Source: Nocardia niigatensis NBRC 100131 (GTDB taxonomy: Bacteria; Actinomycetota; Actinomycetes; Mycobacteriales; Mycobacteriaceae). Taken from it: a stretch of DNA of 64,000 nt. The notes under the pieces are model-generated. The model was not told the origin of the DNA and ran no database searches. It was given only the letters and a program-made list of their open reading frames with translations. Shown one piece after another: positions 54,665-64,000 of the stretch. A program made the translations under genes and the position numbers. Within the stretch, counting starts at the first letter, position 1, and the number at the start of each line of letters is the position of its first letter. The stretch is taken from NCBI RefSeq assembly GCF_000308655.1, contig NZ_BAGC01000042.1, forward strand, positions 1-64,000, given 5' to 3'.

Positions 54665-54870
54665 GGCCGAACGCTACCGCATGGCGGGGTATCGACCGGT
54701 GTCGCCCCAAACTTCGCAAATCGGTCATGCCTGGTCAGCTATGGTTTTACAACCCAGAATCTGGCCTTTCCCTGTTTGTGTACTGTTCGGTTTGCTCGCG
54801 TTGATCGTTTGCTCAGCCAATTGCGAAGCTGCATCGGCAATTACGCACGATGAGGAAGTAGTACACGCAT

Positions 54871-56073
54871 ATGGCAAGGGCATCGTTGGGTCGGAGGATC
54901 GCAGTCACCGTGGCTGCGACAGTGAGCGCGTTCAGCGGCTTGGTGGGCGCGACCGCATCCGCCGATCCGGGTAACGGCCAGGGGGCGGCCCCGGAGCACA
55001 TCTTCTACATAATGATGGAGAACCAGGGCGACGCCGACATCCTCGGCAATACCGCCGACGCGCCCTTCATCAACCAGCTGGCGAACGACAATGGCGTGTC
55101 CACCGGCTTCCACGGCGTGACCCACCCGTCGCTGCCCAACTACCTCTCCATGTTCTCCGGCGACTTCCAGGGCATCTGGGACGACTGCAAGGCCGGCGCC
55201 GACTCCACCTGCGCCCCTGAGGAATTCGTTCCCAACTCCGGCGACGGCACCTCCGGCGCCGCGCTGACCGCGGCACAGATCGCCAGCGCGACCGCCAAGC
55301 CGCACCTGTTCGCCGGCAAGAACCTGGTCGACGAGCTCGAGGGCAAGGGCAAGTCCTGGAAGGCCTACATGGGCGGCATGCCCTCGGCCGGTTTCCAGGG
55401 CGAGTTCGCGCCGGGCAATGTCAATGGCACCACGGTCAAGCTGTACGCCCAGAAACACAATCCGTTCATGTACTTCTCGGACGTCAACTCCCCCGGCAAT
55501 GCCCGCCTGCAGAAGGTCGTGCCGTTCGAGAACAACTTCGACGCCGATCTGAAGAGCGGCAATGTGCCGGCCTTCACCTGGATCAGCCCCGACCAGTGCT
55601 CGGACATGCACGGCATCTCGCACGTCGCCGCCGCGCTGATCAACAAGCCGGCCTGTGAAGAGCCGGCTTCCGGTGTGGCGCACGGCCCGATCCACCTGGG
55701 TGACGACTACCTGAAGGACACCGTCACCAAGATCACGAACTCGGACGTCTGGAAGAAGACCCGCTCCAGCATCGTGATCGCCTGGGACGAGAACGACTAC
55801 TCCGGCTTCTCCGGCGGCCCGGGCAGCCCGGTCGGCGCCAACGGCACCGTCCTCGGTGGCGGCGACGCCCCACTGCTGGTGATCAACTCCGACAAGGTGC
55901 ACAAGGAGCAGGGCGAGCAGGGCAAGCCCCAGCCGCACCACAAGGTCTCGACCGAGGTCTCCGACCACTACTCGGTGCTGTCGGCCATCGAGCAGCTGTG
56001 GGATCTGGGCTGCCTGGCCAACACCTGCCAGTACAAGGCCCCGCAATCGGTGAAAGACCTGTTCCAGAACTGA
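54871..56073 (+). CDS. Secreted phosphoesterase/acid phosphatase
   Basis: 400 residues. A Sec signal peptide (basic start, GLVGATASA cleavage) precedes a phosphoesterase-family domain: FYIMMENQGDADILGNTADA, HGVTHPSLPNYLSMFSGDF (nucleophile Ser/Thr region), DQCSDMHG, VIAWDENDYSGFSGG and VSDHYSVLSAIEQLWDLG. The metal-binding Asp and His are in the expected spots. It hydrolyses phosphomonoesters or phospholipids outside the cell. ATG 54871 has GAGGAAG upstream, in a relatively AT-rich promoter region. Confidence 0.88.
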   Translation: MARASLGRRIAVTVAATVSAFSGLVGATASADPGNGQGAAPEHIFYIMMENQGDADILGNTADAPFINQLANDNGVSTGFHGVTHPSLPNYLSMFSGDFQGIWDDCKAGADSTCAPEEFVPNSGDGTSGAALTAAQIASATAKPHLFAGKNLVDELEGKGKSWKAYMGGMPSAGFQGEFAPGNVNGTTVKLYAQKHNPFMYFSDVNSPGNARLQKVVPFENNFDADLKSGNVPAFTWISPDQCSDMHGISHVAAALINKPACEEPASGVAHGPIHLGDDYLKDTVTKITNSDVWKKTRSSIVIAWDENDYSGFSGGPGSPVGANGTVLGGGDAPLLVINSDKVHKEQGEQGKPQPHHKVSTEVSDHYSVLSAIEQLWDLGCLANTCQYKAPQSVKDLFQN

Positions 56074-56093
56074 CGCTCCCGGACCTTTGTGAC

Positions 56094-56125
56094 GATGCCC
56101 GCCGTGTTCGCGCACGGCGGGCATC
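56094..56125. terminator. Bidirectional terminator
   Basis: Perfect 13-bp stem GATGCCCGCCGTG/CACGGCGGGCATC with a 6-base loop, between the phosphoesterase and the convergent sigma factor gene. Confidence 0.8.
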
Positions 56126-56171
56126 GCCGTATCCTCCACTCCCGCTTCGGCTCTCGACGGCCGGCCGGGCC

Positions 56172-57203
56172 TCAGAGTTCCAGCGCGGCCGCCGCGCCGA
56201 AGGTGCGGACCAGGGCCGGGTCGTTGAACGCGGTGATGCGCCCGATCCTGGCCCCGATCAGGGTCAGGACGTGAATCCCGTAGGCCTCGTAGTGGTGGTC
56301 GTCGACGCGTTTGTGAATGATGAAGGCGGGCTGGCCATTCGCGCGGGTCGGCGTGAAACGCCACAGGCCCGGCCGCAGGATACGGCTGCGCAGGAATCCC
56401 AGGACCGCCTCGCGTCCGGTGAACCACGTTGGCGTGGGCGGCATTTCCATCTCCACGTCGGTACGCAGGAGTTCGAGCAGCGCGGCATGGTCGGCGCGGG
56501 TGAACGCGTCGACATAGCCGTCGAGCAGCCGCCGCTGCGCGAGTTCCTCCGGCTCGGCCAGGTCCGCCTCCACCGGCCCGGCCTGCGCCAATCGGCTCCG
56601 CGCCCGCCGCAGCGCACTGTCCACGGCGGTCGGCGTGGTGTTTAGCATGGCGGCGACCTCCGCGGTCCGGAAGGCCAGCACGTCGCGTAGCGTCAGCACC
56701 GCGCGCTGCCGGGCGGGCAGAAGTTGCAGTGCCGCGATGAAGGCCAGCCGCACCCCCGTCCGCCCGGCCACGATGGCGGCCGGATCGTCGAACCCGAACA
56801 ACGAGTCCGGCGCGGGCTGCAACCACGCCACCCCGGGTTCCCGGGCCGCCATCGCCACCCGGTGATCGTCCTCCGGCGCGCCCAGCCCCGACGGCAGCGG
56901 CCTACGCGAACGCCCTTCCAGCGCGGTCAGGCAGGCCATGGTGGCGATCTTGTACAGCCAGTGCCGCAGCGACGACCGGCCCTCGAACCCGCCGAACCCC
57001 CGCCAGGCCCGCAGGTAGGTCTCCTGCACCAGGTCCTCGGCATCGTGCACCGACCCCAGCATGCGATAGCAGTGCGCGAGCAGCTCCGGCCGGAATCGCT
57101 GTGTGAGAGCGGCGAATTCGCGCTCGGTGGGCGCTGCGGTGACCGCGGGCCGTTCGGTGTCGGAGGGCATGGCCGCTACTCCCGGAGGTGCGCTGGTCGT
57201 CAT
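56172..57203 (-). CDS. ECF sigma factor of the SigG type with C-terminal SnoaL-like domain
   Basis: 343 residues, longer than plain ECF factors. Region 2 is [20 protein letters not shown] with [11 protein letters not shown]; region 4 is [20 protein letters not shown] with [15 protein letters not shown]. The last 120 residues ([35 protein letters not shown]) are SnoaL-like, which in this group replaces an anti-sigma factor. It lies 11 bases after an SDR gene and is probably cotranscribed with it. Confidence 0.88.
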   Translation of the reverse strand: MTTSAPPGVAAMPSDTERPAVTAAPTEREFAALTQRFRPELLAHCYRMLGSVHDAEDLVQETYLRAWRGFGGFEGRSSLRHWLYKIATMACLTALEGRSRRPLPSGLGAPEDDHRVAMAAREPGVAWLQPAPDSLFGFDDPAAIVAGRTGVRLAFIAALQLLPARQRAVLTLRDVLAFRTAEVAAMLNTTPTAVDSALRRARSRLAQAGPVEADLAEPEELAQRRLLDGYVDAFTRADHAALLELLRTDVEMEMPPTPTWFTGREAVLGFLRSRILRPGLWRFTPTRANGQPAFIIHKRVDDHHYEAYGIHVLTLIGARIGRITAFNDPALVRTFGAAAALEL

Positions 57204-57214
57204 GGTCGCGACCC

Positions 57215-57955
57215 TCAGCCGATCTGCTTCAGCCCGGCGCCGCTCACCAAGTATTCCGCGGCACTGCCGAGATCATCGGCGAGTTCGACCACCGCCTTGC
57301 CGACCTGCTCGGGCGTGAGCACCGGCCCCATTTCGGCGAGATAGGTCTCCACGTCGATACCCTGCCGGGCGGCATACCCCGCGACCGCCTTCTCACCGAG
57401 CCCGGTGGCCGGTGTCAGCCGGGGCAGCAGGGCCACGAACCGAATGCCGAGCCCCGCGCGGTCCGATTCCTCGGCGGCGTAGGTCCGGATGAATCGGATG
57501 GTGGACTTGGCTCCGGCGTATCCGCCGCTGAGCGGCGACCCCGCCAGCGCGGCCCCGCTCGACATGGCGATCACCGCGCTCCCCGAGGGCAGCGGCTCCC
57601 GCAGGGCGGCCCCGATCCAGACGAACGCCTGCTTGGTATCGGTCTCCCAGTTGCGACTGAAGGTCTTCCAGGTCTGCTCGTGCACGGGGGCCAGAGGCGG
57701 AGTGGCCCCGGCATTGAGCACCAGTAATTCCGGCCGGTACCCGCGAATCACCTTCTGCGCCACGGCTTCCTCGGTAGCGTCGGCCGCCACCGGCACGAAC
57801 CGGTCCCCGAGCTCCGTGCGAACGTCCTGCAAGGCCTGCTCGTCCCGCGCCACGCCGATCACCCGCGCACCCGAGGCGACGAGCGAGGCGCCGATCGCCC
57901 GCCCGAATCCCCGGCTCGCACCGGTGACCACGGCGGTCCGTATCGAATCCGACAT
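57215..57955 (-). CDS. Short-chain dehydrogenase/reductase upstream of the sigma factor
   Basis: 246 residues. [20 protein letters not shown] binds NAD(P); [10 protein letters not shown], the Ser in [11 protein letters not shown], and YAGAK (Tyr, Lys) make the active site. ATG 57955 is chosen for GGGAG six bases upstream. It is the first gene of a two-gene unit with the SigG-like factor, an arrangement that suggests the sigma factor responds to a lipophilic or carbonyl stress. Confidence 0.87.
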   Translation of the reverse strand: MSDSIRTAVVTGASRGFGRAIGASLVASGARVIGVARDEQALQDVRTELGDRFVPVAADATEEAVAQKVIRGYRPELLVLNAGATPPLAPVHEQTWKTFSRNWETDTKQAFVWIGAALREPLPSGSAVIAMSSGAALAGSPLSGGYAGAKSTIRFIRTYAAEESDRAGLGIRFVALLPRLTPATGLGEKAVAGYAARQGIDVETYLAEMGPVLTPEQVGKAVVELADDLGSAAEYLVSGAGLKQIG

Positions 57956-57971
57956 CACGTACTCCCTACTC

Positions 57972-58001
57972 CGGTCTGTTCCTGTCGGTATTCAGACCGG
58001 C
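57972..58001. promoter_or_regulatory. Inverted repeat upstream of the SDR/sigma operon
   Basis: CCGGTCTG and CAGACCGG are separated by 14 bases, 17 bases before the SDR start and just after rsmD. It could be an operator or the rsmD terminator. Confidence 0.4.
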
Positions 58002-58025
58002 GGGAGCCGGGAAATCCGTCGGGTA

Positions 58026-58583
58026 TCAGCCCTCGAATTCGGCCAGATCGATGCGGGTTTCGCCGTAGGTGCGCGATTTCAGCGGCGCGTAGCCGTCGGG
58101 CCAGGACACCTCGGGCGAGCGGGTGGAGCGTTCGACGACGATGAGGGCGTCGTCGTGGAGCCAGCCGTTGGCGGCGAGGGCGCGGAGGTCGGCCTGCACC
58201 TCGGCGACGTCGAGGTCGTAGGGCGGGTCGGAGAAGACCAGGTCGTAGCGTTCCGGCGGCGCACCCGACAGGACGCTGGTGACCGAGTTCTGGCGTAGCT
58301 CCGCGCCCGGCAGCCCGAGGTCGCCGATATTGCCGCGAATGATGGCGGCTGCCTTGCGGTCCGCTTCGATGAGCAGCGCGTGCGCGGCGCCGCGGGACAG
58401 CGCCTCCAGGGCCAGTGCCCCCGAGCCCGCGTAGAGGTCGAGGACGTGCAGGCCGTCGAAATCCATGCGAGCGTGCAGGAGGCTGAACAGCGCCTCACGC
58501 ACACGGTCGGAGGTGGGGCGGGTGCCCGCCGGGGGGACGCGCAGGCGTCGGCCCCCGGCGGTACCCGCCACGATGCGGGTCAT
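58026..58583 (-). CDS. rsmD: 16S rRNA (guanine(966)-N(2))-methyltransferase
   Basis: 185 residues. RIVAGTAGGRRLRVPPAGTR followed by PTSDRVREALFSLL is the RsmD N terminus; LDLYAGSGALALEALSRGA binds SAM and FSDPPYDL is the catalytic loop. Methylates G966 of 16S rRNA. ATG 58583 overlaps the pyc stop by four bases, so the two are translationally coupled; this pair is also adjacent in mycobacteria. Confidence 0.96.
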   Translation of the reverse strand: MTRIVAGTAGGRRLRVPPAGTRPTSDRVREALFSLLHARMDFDGLHVLDLYAGSGALALEALSRGAAHALLIEADRKAAAIIRGNIGDLGLPGAELRQNSVTSVLSGAPPERYDLVFSDPPYDLDVAEVQADLRALAANGWLHDDALIVVERSTRSPEVSWPDGYAPLKSRTYGETRIDLAEFEG

Positions 58584-61500
58584 TCGGCGGCGGCCTCGGT
58601 GAGGCTCACGTCGACGAGCAGGTCTCCGCCCTCCACCTGCTGCACCTTGGCGATGGCCACGCGGCGGACCACGCCGGCGCGCGGGGCGGTGATGGCGGCC
58701 TCCATCTTCATGGCCTCGATGGTGCCGATGGTGTCGCCCGCCGCGACCGAATCGCCTTCGGAGACGGCCAGGGTCACCACGCCGGCGAAGGGCGCGGCGA
58801 TGTGACCGGCATTGGTCTTGTCGGCCTTCTCGGCGGTGGGGATCTCACTGGCGATGGAGCGGTCGCGCACCGTGATGGGGCGCAGCTGCCCGTTGAGGAT
58901 GCACATGACCGTCCGCATGCCGCGCTCGTCGGGCTCGGAGATGGCCTCCAGGCCGATGAGCAGGGTGACGCCCTTGTCGAGCTGAACGTGGTGTTCCTCG
59001 TCGTGGCGCAGGCCGTAGAAGAACTGGTTGGCCGACAGCCCGGTGGTGTCGCCGAACTTCTCGCGGTGGGCGACGAATTCGGCGGTGGGTCCGGGGAACA
59101 GCAGGCGGTTGAGGGTGGCCCGGCGCTCGGCCGAGGTCCCGCTCAGCCCGGCCTCGTCGGCCACGGTCAGCTGGGTCTCCGGCTTGGCCGGACCGCGACC
59201 GGCCAGGGCCCGGCTGCGGAACGGCTCGGGCCAGCCACCGGCCGGGGTGCCGAGTTCGCCGCGCAGGAAGCCGATGACGGAGTCCGGGATGTCGAATCGG
59301 CCCGGATCGGCGGCGAAGTCCTCGACGTCGACGCCGCTGCCGACGAGCGACAGCGCCAGGTCGCCGACCACCTTGGACGACGGGGTGACCTTGACCAGGC
59401 GGCCCAGCATCCGGTCCGCCGCGGCGTATTTGGCCTCGACCTCCTCGAACTGGTCGCCCAGGCCGAGCGCGATGGCCTGCTGACGCAGGTTCGACAGCTG
59501 ACCGCCCGGGATCTCGTGGTGGTAGACGCGGCCCGTCGGGCCCGGCAGCCCGGATTCGAAGGGCGCGTACACCTTTCGCAGCGCCTCCCAGTACGGCTCG
59601 AGGTCGCAGACGTTCTGCAGGTTCAGCCCGGTGTCGTGGGGCGAGTTCGCCGCGGCCGCGACGATGGCCGAGAGCGCGGGCTGGGAGGTGGTGCCCGCCA
59701 TGGGCGCCGACGCGCCGTCGACGGCGTCCGCGCCGGCCTGCCAGGCCGCCAGGTAGGTGGCCAGCTGGCCGCCCGGGGTGTCGTGGGTGTGCACGTGCAC
59801 GGGCAGGTCGAACTCCCGCCGCAGGGCGGTGACCAGGGTGGACGCGGCGGGTGCGCGCAGCAGTCCGGCCATGTCCTTGATGCCGATGACGTGCGCACCG
59901 GCCTCCACGATCTGCTCGGCGAGCTTGAGGTAGTAGTCGAGGGTGTAGAGGTCCTCGGTCGGGCTCGACAGGTCGCCGGTGTAGGACAGCGCGACTTCGG
60001 CCAGGGCCGTGCCGGTTTCGCGGACGGCGTCGATGGCCGGGCGCATCTGGTCGACATTGTTGAGCGCGTCGAAGATGCGGAAGATGTCGATACCGGTGGC
60101 GGTCGCCTCGGAAACGAATGCGCGCGTGACCTTTTCGGGGTACGGCGTGTAGCCGACGGTGTTGCGGCCGCGCAGCAGCATCTGCAGGTTGATGTTCGGG
60201 ACGGCCTCGCGCAGCGCGGCGAGCCGCTCCCACGGGTCCTCGTAGAGGAAGCGCAGCGCCACGTCATAGGTTGCGCCGCCCCAGCATTCGATGGACAGCA
60301 GCTCGGGCGTCATGCGCGCCACGTGCCCGGCCACGTCGAGCAGGCCGTTGGTGCGGACCCGGGTGGCCAGCAGCGACTGGTGCGCGTCGCGGAAGGTGGT
60401 GTCGGTGACGGCCACGCCCTCGCGGTTGCGCAGCCACTGCGCGAAGCCCTCCGGTCCCAGCTCGAGCAGCCGCTGCCGGGAGCCGGCCGGGGGCGGCACG
60501 GTCATGTCGAGGGCGGGCAGCTTGTCGTGCGGGTAGACCTTGGTGGGCCGGGAACCGTGCGGCTTGTTCACGGTGACGTCGGCCAGGTACTGCAGGATCT
60601 TGGTGCCGCGGTCGGCCGAGCTCTTCAGGGTGAGCAGCTCCGGGCGCTCGTCGATGAACGAGGTGGTCACCTTGCCCGCGCGGAAGTCCGGATCGTCCAG
60701 CACCGCCATCAGGAAGGGGATGTTGGTCGTCACGCCGCGGATGCGGAATTCGGCGACCGCGCGCCGGGCGCGCGCCACGGCGGTGTCGAAGTCACGGCCG
60801 CGGCAGGTCAGCTTGACCAGCATGGAGTCGAAGTAGGCGCCGACCTCCGCGCCGACATTCGCGCCACCGTCCAGGCGCACGCCCGCGCCACCGGGCGAGC
60901 GGTAGCCGGTGATGCGGCCGGTGTCGGGCCGGAAGCCGTTGGCCGGGTCCTCGGTGGTGATGCGGCACTGCAGGGCCGCGCCGCGAATGTGGATGGCGTC
61001 CTGGCTCAGTCCCAGATCCGCCAGGCTCTCGCCGGCCGCGATACGCAGCTGCGACTGCACCAGGTCGACATCGGTGATCTCCTCGGTCACCGTGTGCTCC
61101 ACCTGGATTCGCGGGTTCATCTCGATGAACACGTGGTTGCCGCGCTCGTCGAGCAGGAATTCCACGGTGCCCGCGCAGGAGTAGCCGATCTCCTTGGCGA
61201 AGGCCACGGCGTCGGCGCAAATGCGGTCGCGCAGTGCGGGATCCAGGTTGGGGGCGGGCGCGAGTTCGATCACCTTCTGGTGGCGGCGCTGCAGCGAGCA
61301 GTCGCGCTCGTAGAGGTGGATGACATTGCCCTGTTGGTCGGCCAGGATCTGGACCTCGATGTGGCGGGGGTTGACCACCGCCTGCTCGAGGAACACGGTC
61401 GCGTCGCCGAAGGCGGATTCGGCCTCGCGCGCCGCGGCCTCGATGGACTCGCGCAGCTGGGCCGGGTCGGTGACCCGCCGCATGCCGCGCCCGCCGCCGC

Positions 61501-61984
61501 CGGCCACGGCCTTGACGAACAGCGGGAATTCCATGGCCTCCGACGCGGCCATGAGCGCGTCGACGTCGGCGGACGGTTCGCTCGACCGCAGCACCGGCAG
61601 TCCGGCGGCCTTGGCGGCGGCGATGGCCCGCGCCTTGTTACCGGTCAGTTCAAGCACCTGCGAGGAAGGGCCGATGAAGGTGATGCCCTCGCGGGCGCAG
61701 GCGGCGGCCAGGTCCGGGTTCTCCGACAGGAAGCCGTAGCCCGGGTAGATGGCGTCCGCCCCGGCGCTCTTGGCGGCCTTGATGATCTCCTCGATCGAGA
61801 GATACGCCCGCACCGGGTGTCCGGGCTCACCGATTTGGTAGGCCTCGTCGGCCTTGAGCCGGTGCACGGAGTTGCGGTCCTCGTACGGAAAAACCGCGAC
61901 GGTACCGATGCCGAGTTCGTAGGCCGCGCGGAAGGCGCGAATGGCGATCTCGCCGCGGTTGGCGACCAGGACTTTGGAGAACAT
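58580..61984 (-). CDS. pyc: Pyruvate carboxylase
   Basis: 1134 residues. It converts pyruvate, bicarbonate and ATP to oxaloacetate. The biotin carboxylase domain begins SKVLVANRGEIAIRAFRAAY with VKAVAGGGGRGMRRV. The carboxyltransferase domain includes DTTFRDAHQSLLATRVRT and VHTHDTPGGQLATYLAAW. The C-terminal biotinyl domain carries EAMKME with the biotinylated Lys near 1090. ATG 61984 is chosen by family start, although the frame is open for 34 more codons upstream. Confidence 0.98.
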   Translation of the reverse strand: MFSKVLVANRGEIAIRAFRAAYELGIGTVAVFPYEDRNSVHRLKADEAYQIGEPGHPVRAYLSIEEIIKAAKSAGADAIYPGYGFLSENPDLAAACAREGITFIGPSSQVLELTGNKARAIAAAKAAGLPVLRSSEPSADVDALMAASEAMEFPLFVKAVAGGGGRGMRRVTDPAQLRESIEAAAREAESAFGDATVFLEQAVVNPRHIEVQILADQQGNVIHLYERDCSLQRRHQKVIELAPAPNLDPALRDRICADAVAFAKEIGYSCAGTVEFLLDERGNHVFIEMNPRIQVEHTVTEEITDVDLVQSQLRIAAGESLADLGLSQDAIHIRGAALQCRITTEDPANGFRPDTGRITGYRSPGGAGVRLDGGANVGAEVGAYFDSMLVKLTCRGRDFDTAVARARRAVAEFRIRGVTTNIPFLMAVLDDPDFRAGKVTTSFIDERPELLTLKSSADRGTKILQYLADVTVNKPHGSRPTKVYPHDKLPALDMTVPPPAGSRQRLLELGPEGFAQWLRNREGVAVTDTTFRDAHQSLLATRVRTNGLLDVAGHVARMTPELLSIECWGGATYDVALRFLYEDPWERLAALREAVPNINLQMLLRGRNTVGYTPYPEKVTRAFVSEATATGIDIFRIFDALNNVDQMRPAIDAVRETGTALAEVALSYTGDLSSPTEDLYTLDYYLKLAEQIVEAGAHVIGIKDMAGLLRAPAASTLVTALRREFDLPVHVHTHDTPGGQLATYLAAWQAGADAVDGASAPMAGTTSQPALSAIVAAAANSPHDTGLNLQNVCDLEPYWEALRKVYAPFESGLPGPTGRVYHHEIPGGQLSNLRQQAIALGLGDQFEEVEAKYAAADRMLGRLVKVTPSSKVVGDLALSLVGSGVDVEDFAADPGRFDIPDSVIGFLRGELGTPAGGWPEPFRSRALAGRGPAKPETQLTVADEAGLSGTSAERRATLNRLLFPGPTAEFVAHREKFGDTTGLSANQFFYGLRHDEEHHVQLDKGVTLLIGLEAISEPDERGMRTVMCILNGQLRPITVRDRSIASEIPTAEKADKTNAGHIAAPFAGVVTLAVSEGDSVAAGDTIGTIEAMKMEAAITAPRAGVVRRVAIAKVQQVEGGDLLVDVSLTEAAAE

Positions 61985-62374
61985 GCGTAGAAGGTACCTG
62001 CCCGGAGATACGGATCGGGCATCGAAGTCCCGTTCGGTGCAATCTTCACAGGACGGACTTCTCGCTTGCGAATTTGTGTTAATCACCGCGATACATCCCT
62101 GCCGGTGAGGGTTGCGGCCCTCCTACCACTGAATTCGCCGTCATGCTAAGAACAGCGGCCTCGCGACCCGCCGCCGCGCGGGCGCGCGCCGAGACGTCCC
62201 GGTGCCCGGATTGCCGCGCGATCGTGTCCGAGACCACAGCCGGCGCAGCCGGGAGACCATCGGCGACGCAGCGGGGAGACCGGACCCCGGCCGCGCCGGA
62301 GGCCGCGGGCGGCCCGGCCAAAGCGGCGCGAGATCACTTGCGCGACGGTAAAATCCGCCGTGAGGAGGGGTCGG
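61985..62374. other. Divergent region between pyc and the lipoprotein gene
   Basis: About 390 bases with the pyc leader on the left, including an AT-richer stretch near 62060-62085 (GCGAATTTGTGTTAATC), and a very GC-rich right half with no clear promoter. No gene is called. GAGGAGGGG at 62362-62370 is the ribosome site for the lipoprotein. Confidence 0.45.
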
Positions 62375-63574
62375 TTGAGATCGTTCGCGACGCGCGCACC
62401 GTTGCTGTGCTGCCTCGCCGTCCTGCTCGCCGCCGTGACCGGCTGCACGGCCAACGTTCCCGGGCAACCGGTGCGGCAGCAGACCGATCCGGCCGCCCTC
62501 GAGGTCGGCAACTATCAGATCACCCCGCGCATGGTGGGAAATGCCAAGACGGACAAGCAATCTCGCATCCGCGAGTCGCAGCGACTGTCGGATTACGTGG
62601 CACTGCCGTTCGAGGCCGACAAGGAGTACGCCTACCAGTGCTCCAATGACGTTCGCCCGCACATCGTCACCAATCACAAGGGCCTGGGCGACATCCTCAT
62701 CAATGACACCTTCGACGACATCGCCCACGATCTGCGCGGCGGCTGGGTCGATACCTGGTGCACCGGATCCGATTCCGACGACAAGCACCGCAGGCTGAGC
62801 ATCGCGGTGCTGGAGTTGCCGGACGCGGGGCGCGCCGCGGCCGTCGGTCCCGCGCTCGAGCACGACGACTTCACCTACAACGTCGACAACCGTCCCGTCA
62901 CGCTGCCGAAATACACTGACAGCAAGGCCCATTGGCGGCCGAACGTGGCCTCGATCGGCTCCTGGACCGTGCACGATCGCTACGTCGTGTTCATCAAGGT
63001 GGTCGATGAGCTCGCGACCGCGCCGAATCTGGCCGACCTGAGCGCCCGCACCGAGCGGATGCTGGATGTCGCGCTGCCACTGCTGGACGCCTTCCAGCCG
63101 ACGCCCGCGGACAAATTCGAGCACATGCCGCTCGACCCGGACGGCATTCTCGCCCGCACCCTGCCGACGAATCCCGAGGAACCCATGCGGCCCGACCCGG
63201 ACGGGGCGTACACCGGCCGCGGCGCGCTGCAGAGCCTGAGCGACGCCGATCTCGATTTCCTCACCGTCGGCGATATCGATTTGGTCGGCTACGGCGACGC
63301 GCTGGTATTCCACAGCCGGACCGGGACGGCGGCCCGCGCGCTGTGGGACCGCTGGAATCCGGCCACGGACACCTCCGGCGAGCGCCGGAGCATCGCCGCG
63401 CCGCCGGGATTCCCCGGTGACATCGGCTGTTTCGCGGTCCTGGAGAACGGGAGCGTCGTCGCCAACCAGTGCACCTTCCACGTGGACCGGTACACGGTGC
63501 AGGTCGGCGCGCTCAATGTGCCGGAGCTGTATCAGAAGACGGCGGCCGAGTACGTGCTGGTGACGAGCAGGTGA
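62375..63574 (+). CDS. Lipoprotein of the nocardial DUF7373-like type
   Basis: 399 residues from TTG 62375; GTG 62360 is an alternative, but the GAGGAGGGG site lies between the two starts and favours TTG. A lipobox AVLLAAVTGC gives a lipidated Cys. The mature protein has LEVGNYQITPRM at its start and repeated Asp/Trp-rich beta motifs (DTWCTGSDSDDKHRR, CFAVLENGSVVANQCTFHVD). I associate this layout with a lipoprotein family abundant in Nocardia, of unknown function. A related gene follows four bases downstream. Confidence 0.75.
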   Translation: MRSFATRAPLLCCLAVLLAAVTGCTANVPGQPVRQQTDPAALEVGNYQITPRMVGNAKTDKQSRIRESQRLSDYVALPFEADKEYAYQCSNDVRPHIVTNHKGLGDILINDTFDDIAHDLRGGWVDTWCTGSDSDDKHRRLSIAVLELPDAGRAAAVGPALEHDDFTYNVDNRPVTLPKYTDSKAHWRPNVASIGSWTVHDRYVVFIKVVDELATAPNLADLSARTERMLDVALPLLDAFQPTPADKFEHMPLDPDGILARTLPTNPEEPMRPDPDGAYTGRGALQSLSDADLDFLTVGDIDLVGYGDALVFHSRTGTAARALWDRWNPATDTSGERRSIAAPPGFPGDIGCFAVLENGSVVANQCTFHVDRYTVQVGALNVPELYQKTAAEYVLVTSR

Positions 63575-63578
63575 CGGT

Positions 63579-64000
63579 ATGAGGCGAATCCGCGAATCCC
63601 GCAGGCTGCGCACGATTCTGGTGGTCTTGTCTGCGGTGACCACCGTCCTGACGTTCGCCATCGCGGTGGCGTCGTCGACCGTTCCGGGTCACCCGAACCC
63701 CGGGATGACCCCGGCCGACCTCTCGAAACTCATTGTCGGGCCGTATCCCTCGGCCCCGATCGACTACGCGCCGCCCTACTCGGACGTGAGAGACGCGTAT
63801 CAGATCGAGTCGCGCCGCATGATGACCTATCTGGTCGGCCCGGACGAAATCGATCCCGACGTCACGTATCTGGGCGGGGCGCGGGTGCTGGACGCCTCCG
63901 ACGCCAACTTCGACGACACCGACGGACCCTTCCCCAAGGCCTGGCAGGCGGTCGCGCAGACCAACCGGATGATCGCGGGGGCCTATATCTCGCGCAACAA
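63579..64000 (+). CDS. Exported paralogue of the preceding lipoprotein, cut by window edge
   Basis: From ATG 63579 the frame is open to the end of the window (about 140 codons). A basic start and one hydrophobic segment (ILVVLSAVTTVLTFAIAVAS) form an uncleaved or cleaved signal. Then PADLSKLIVGPYPSAPIDYA parallels the LEVGNYQITPR region of its neighbour, and AYQIESRRMMTYLVGPDEID parallels its RESQRLSDYVALPFEAD. So it is a tandem duplicate, diverged, without the lipobox Cys. Function unknown. Confidence 0.65.
   Translation, partial: MRRIRESRRLRTILVVLSAVTTVLTFAIAVASSTVPGHPNPGMTPADLSKLIVGPYPSAPIDYAPPYSDVRDAYQIESRRMMTYLVGPDEIDPDVTYLGGARVLDASDANFDDTDGPFPKAWQAVAQTNRMIAGAYISRN

Noticed and set aside
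58802..61990. 1062-codon open frame on the plus strand opposite pyc
   Set aside because: Same artefact; low-complexity translation, no ribosome site, and pyc is certain.
1..64000. Search for tRNA, rRNA, insertion sequences and integration sites
   Set aside because: None recognised by eye; the Rpn-like pseudogene is the only transposase-related sequence.

Overview
The window comes from a high-GC actinobacterium, most likely Nocardia or a close mycolic-acid relative (Corynebacteriales). The evidence is the uniform high GC, the frequent GTG starts, and a housekeeping order (ftsY, smc, acyP, an OsmC gene, mutM, rnc, DUF177, sepIVA, coaD, rsmD, pyc) that I know from Mycobacterium tuberculosis. 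A type VII secretion substrate module and nocardia-style lipoprotein genes point the same way. The genus call is inference. I saw no rRNA, tRNA, CRISPR array or intact insertion sequence.

Layout. 1-8363: the 5' part of ftsY and complete smc, separated by a DUF2237 gene, a membrane protein, a TetR/NmrA pair that share a perfect palindromic operator, and a secreted HAD phosphatase. 8458-20096: accessory metabolic genes, namely a MerR regulator, a frameshifted Rpn-family gene, a DUF1707 membrane protein behind twin operator-like repeats, a pair of acyl-CoA dehydrogenases, an AhpD-like protein, a metallophosphoesterase, a CBS protein with an ion permease, a large surface acyltransferase and an SDR. 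20736-25426: a WXG100 protein, a 1172-residue CpnT-like protein, a YbaB-like protein and a 68-residue protein.

25432-41181 is a potassium island. It holds kup with a hairpin-rich leader, a small winged-helix regulator, a membrane-anchored PstS-like protein, kdpFABC preceded by an overlapping 27-residue membrane ORF, a PknB-type kinase, a glycine-zipper secreted protein, a 57-residue membrane ORF, and kdpDE. The two Kdp promoter regions carry near-identical 11-bp-period direct repeats, the form expected of a KdpE site.

41205-48594: a cytochrome P450, a HAD phosphatase, OsmC and acylphosphatase, a three-gene set resembling E. coli YjfM/YjfC/YjfL, a membrane protein, a remnant of a LuxR-type regulator and a DHFR-like reductase. 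48712-64000: the core locus resumes (mutM, rnc, rpmF, DUF177, sepIVA), then GtrA-like and AbiEi-like accessory genes, coaD, a secreted phosphoesterase, an SDR with a SigG-like sigma factor, rsmD, pyc, and two tandem related lipoprotein/exported-protein genes, the second cut by the window edge.

Functionally the window joins chromosome segregation, membrane insertion, rRNA processing, DNA repair and CoA synthesis to a large potassium-homeostasis block. Accessory cargo is inserted at several points of an otherwise conserved gene string.
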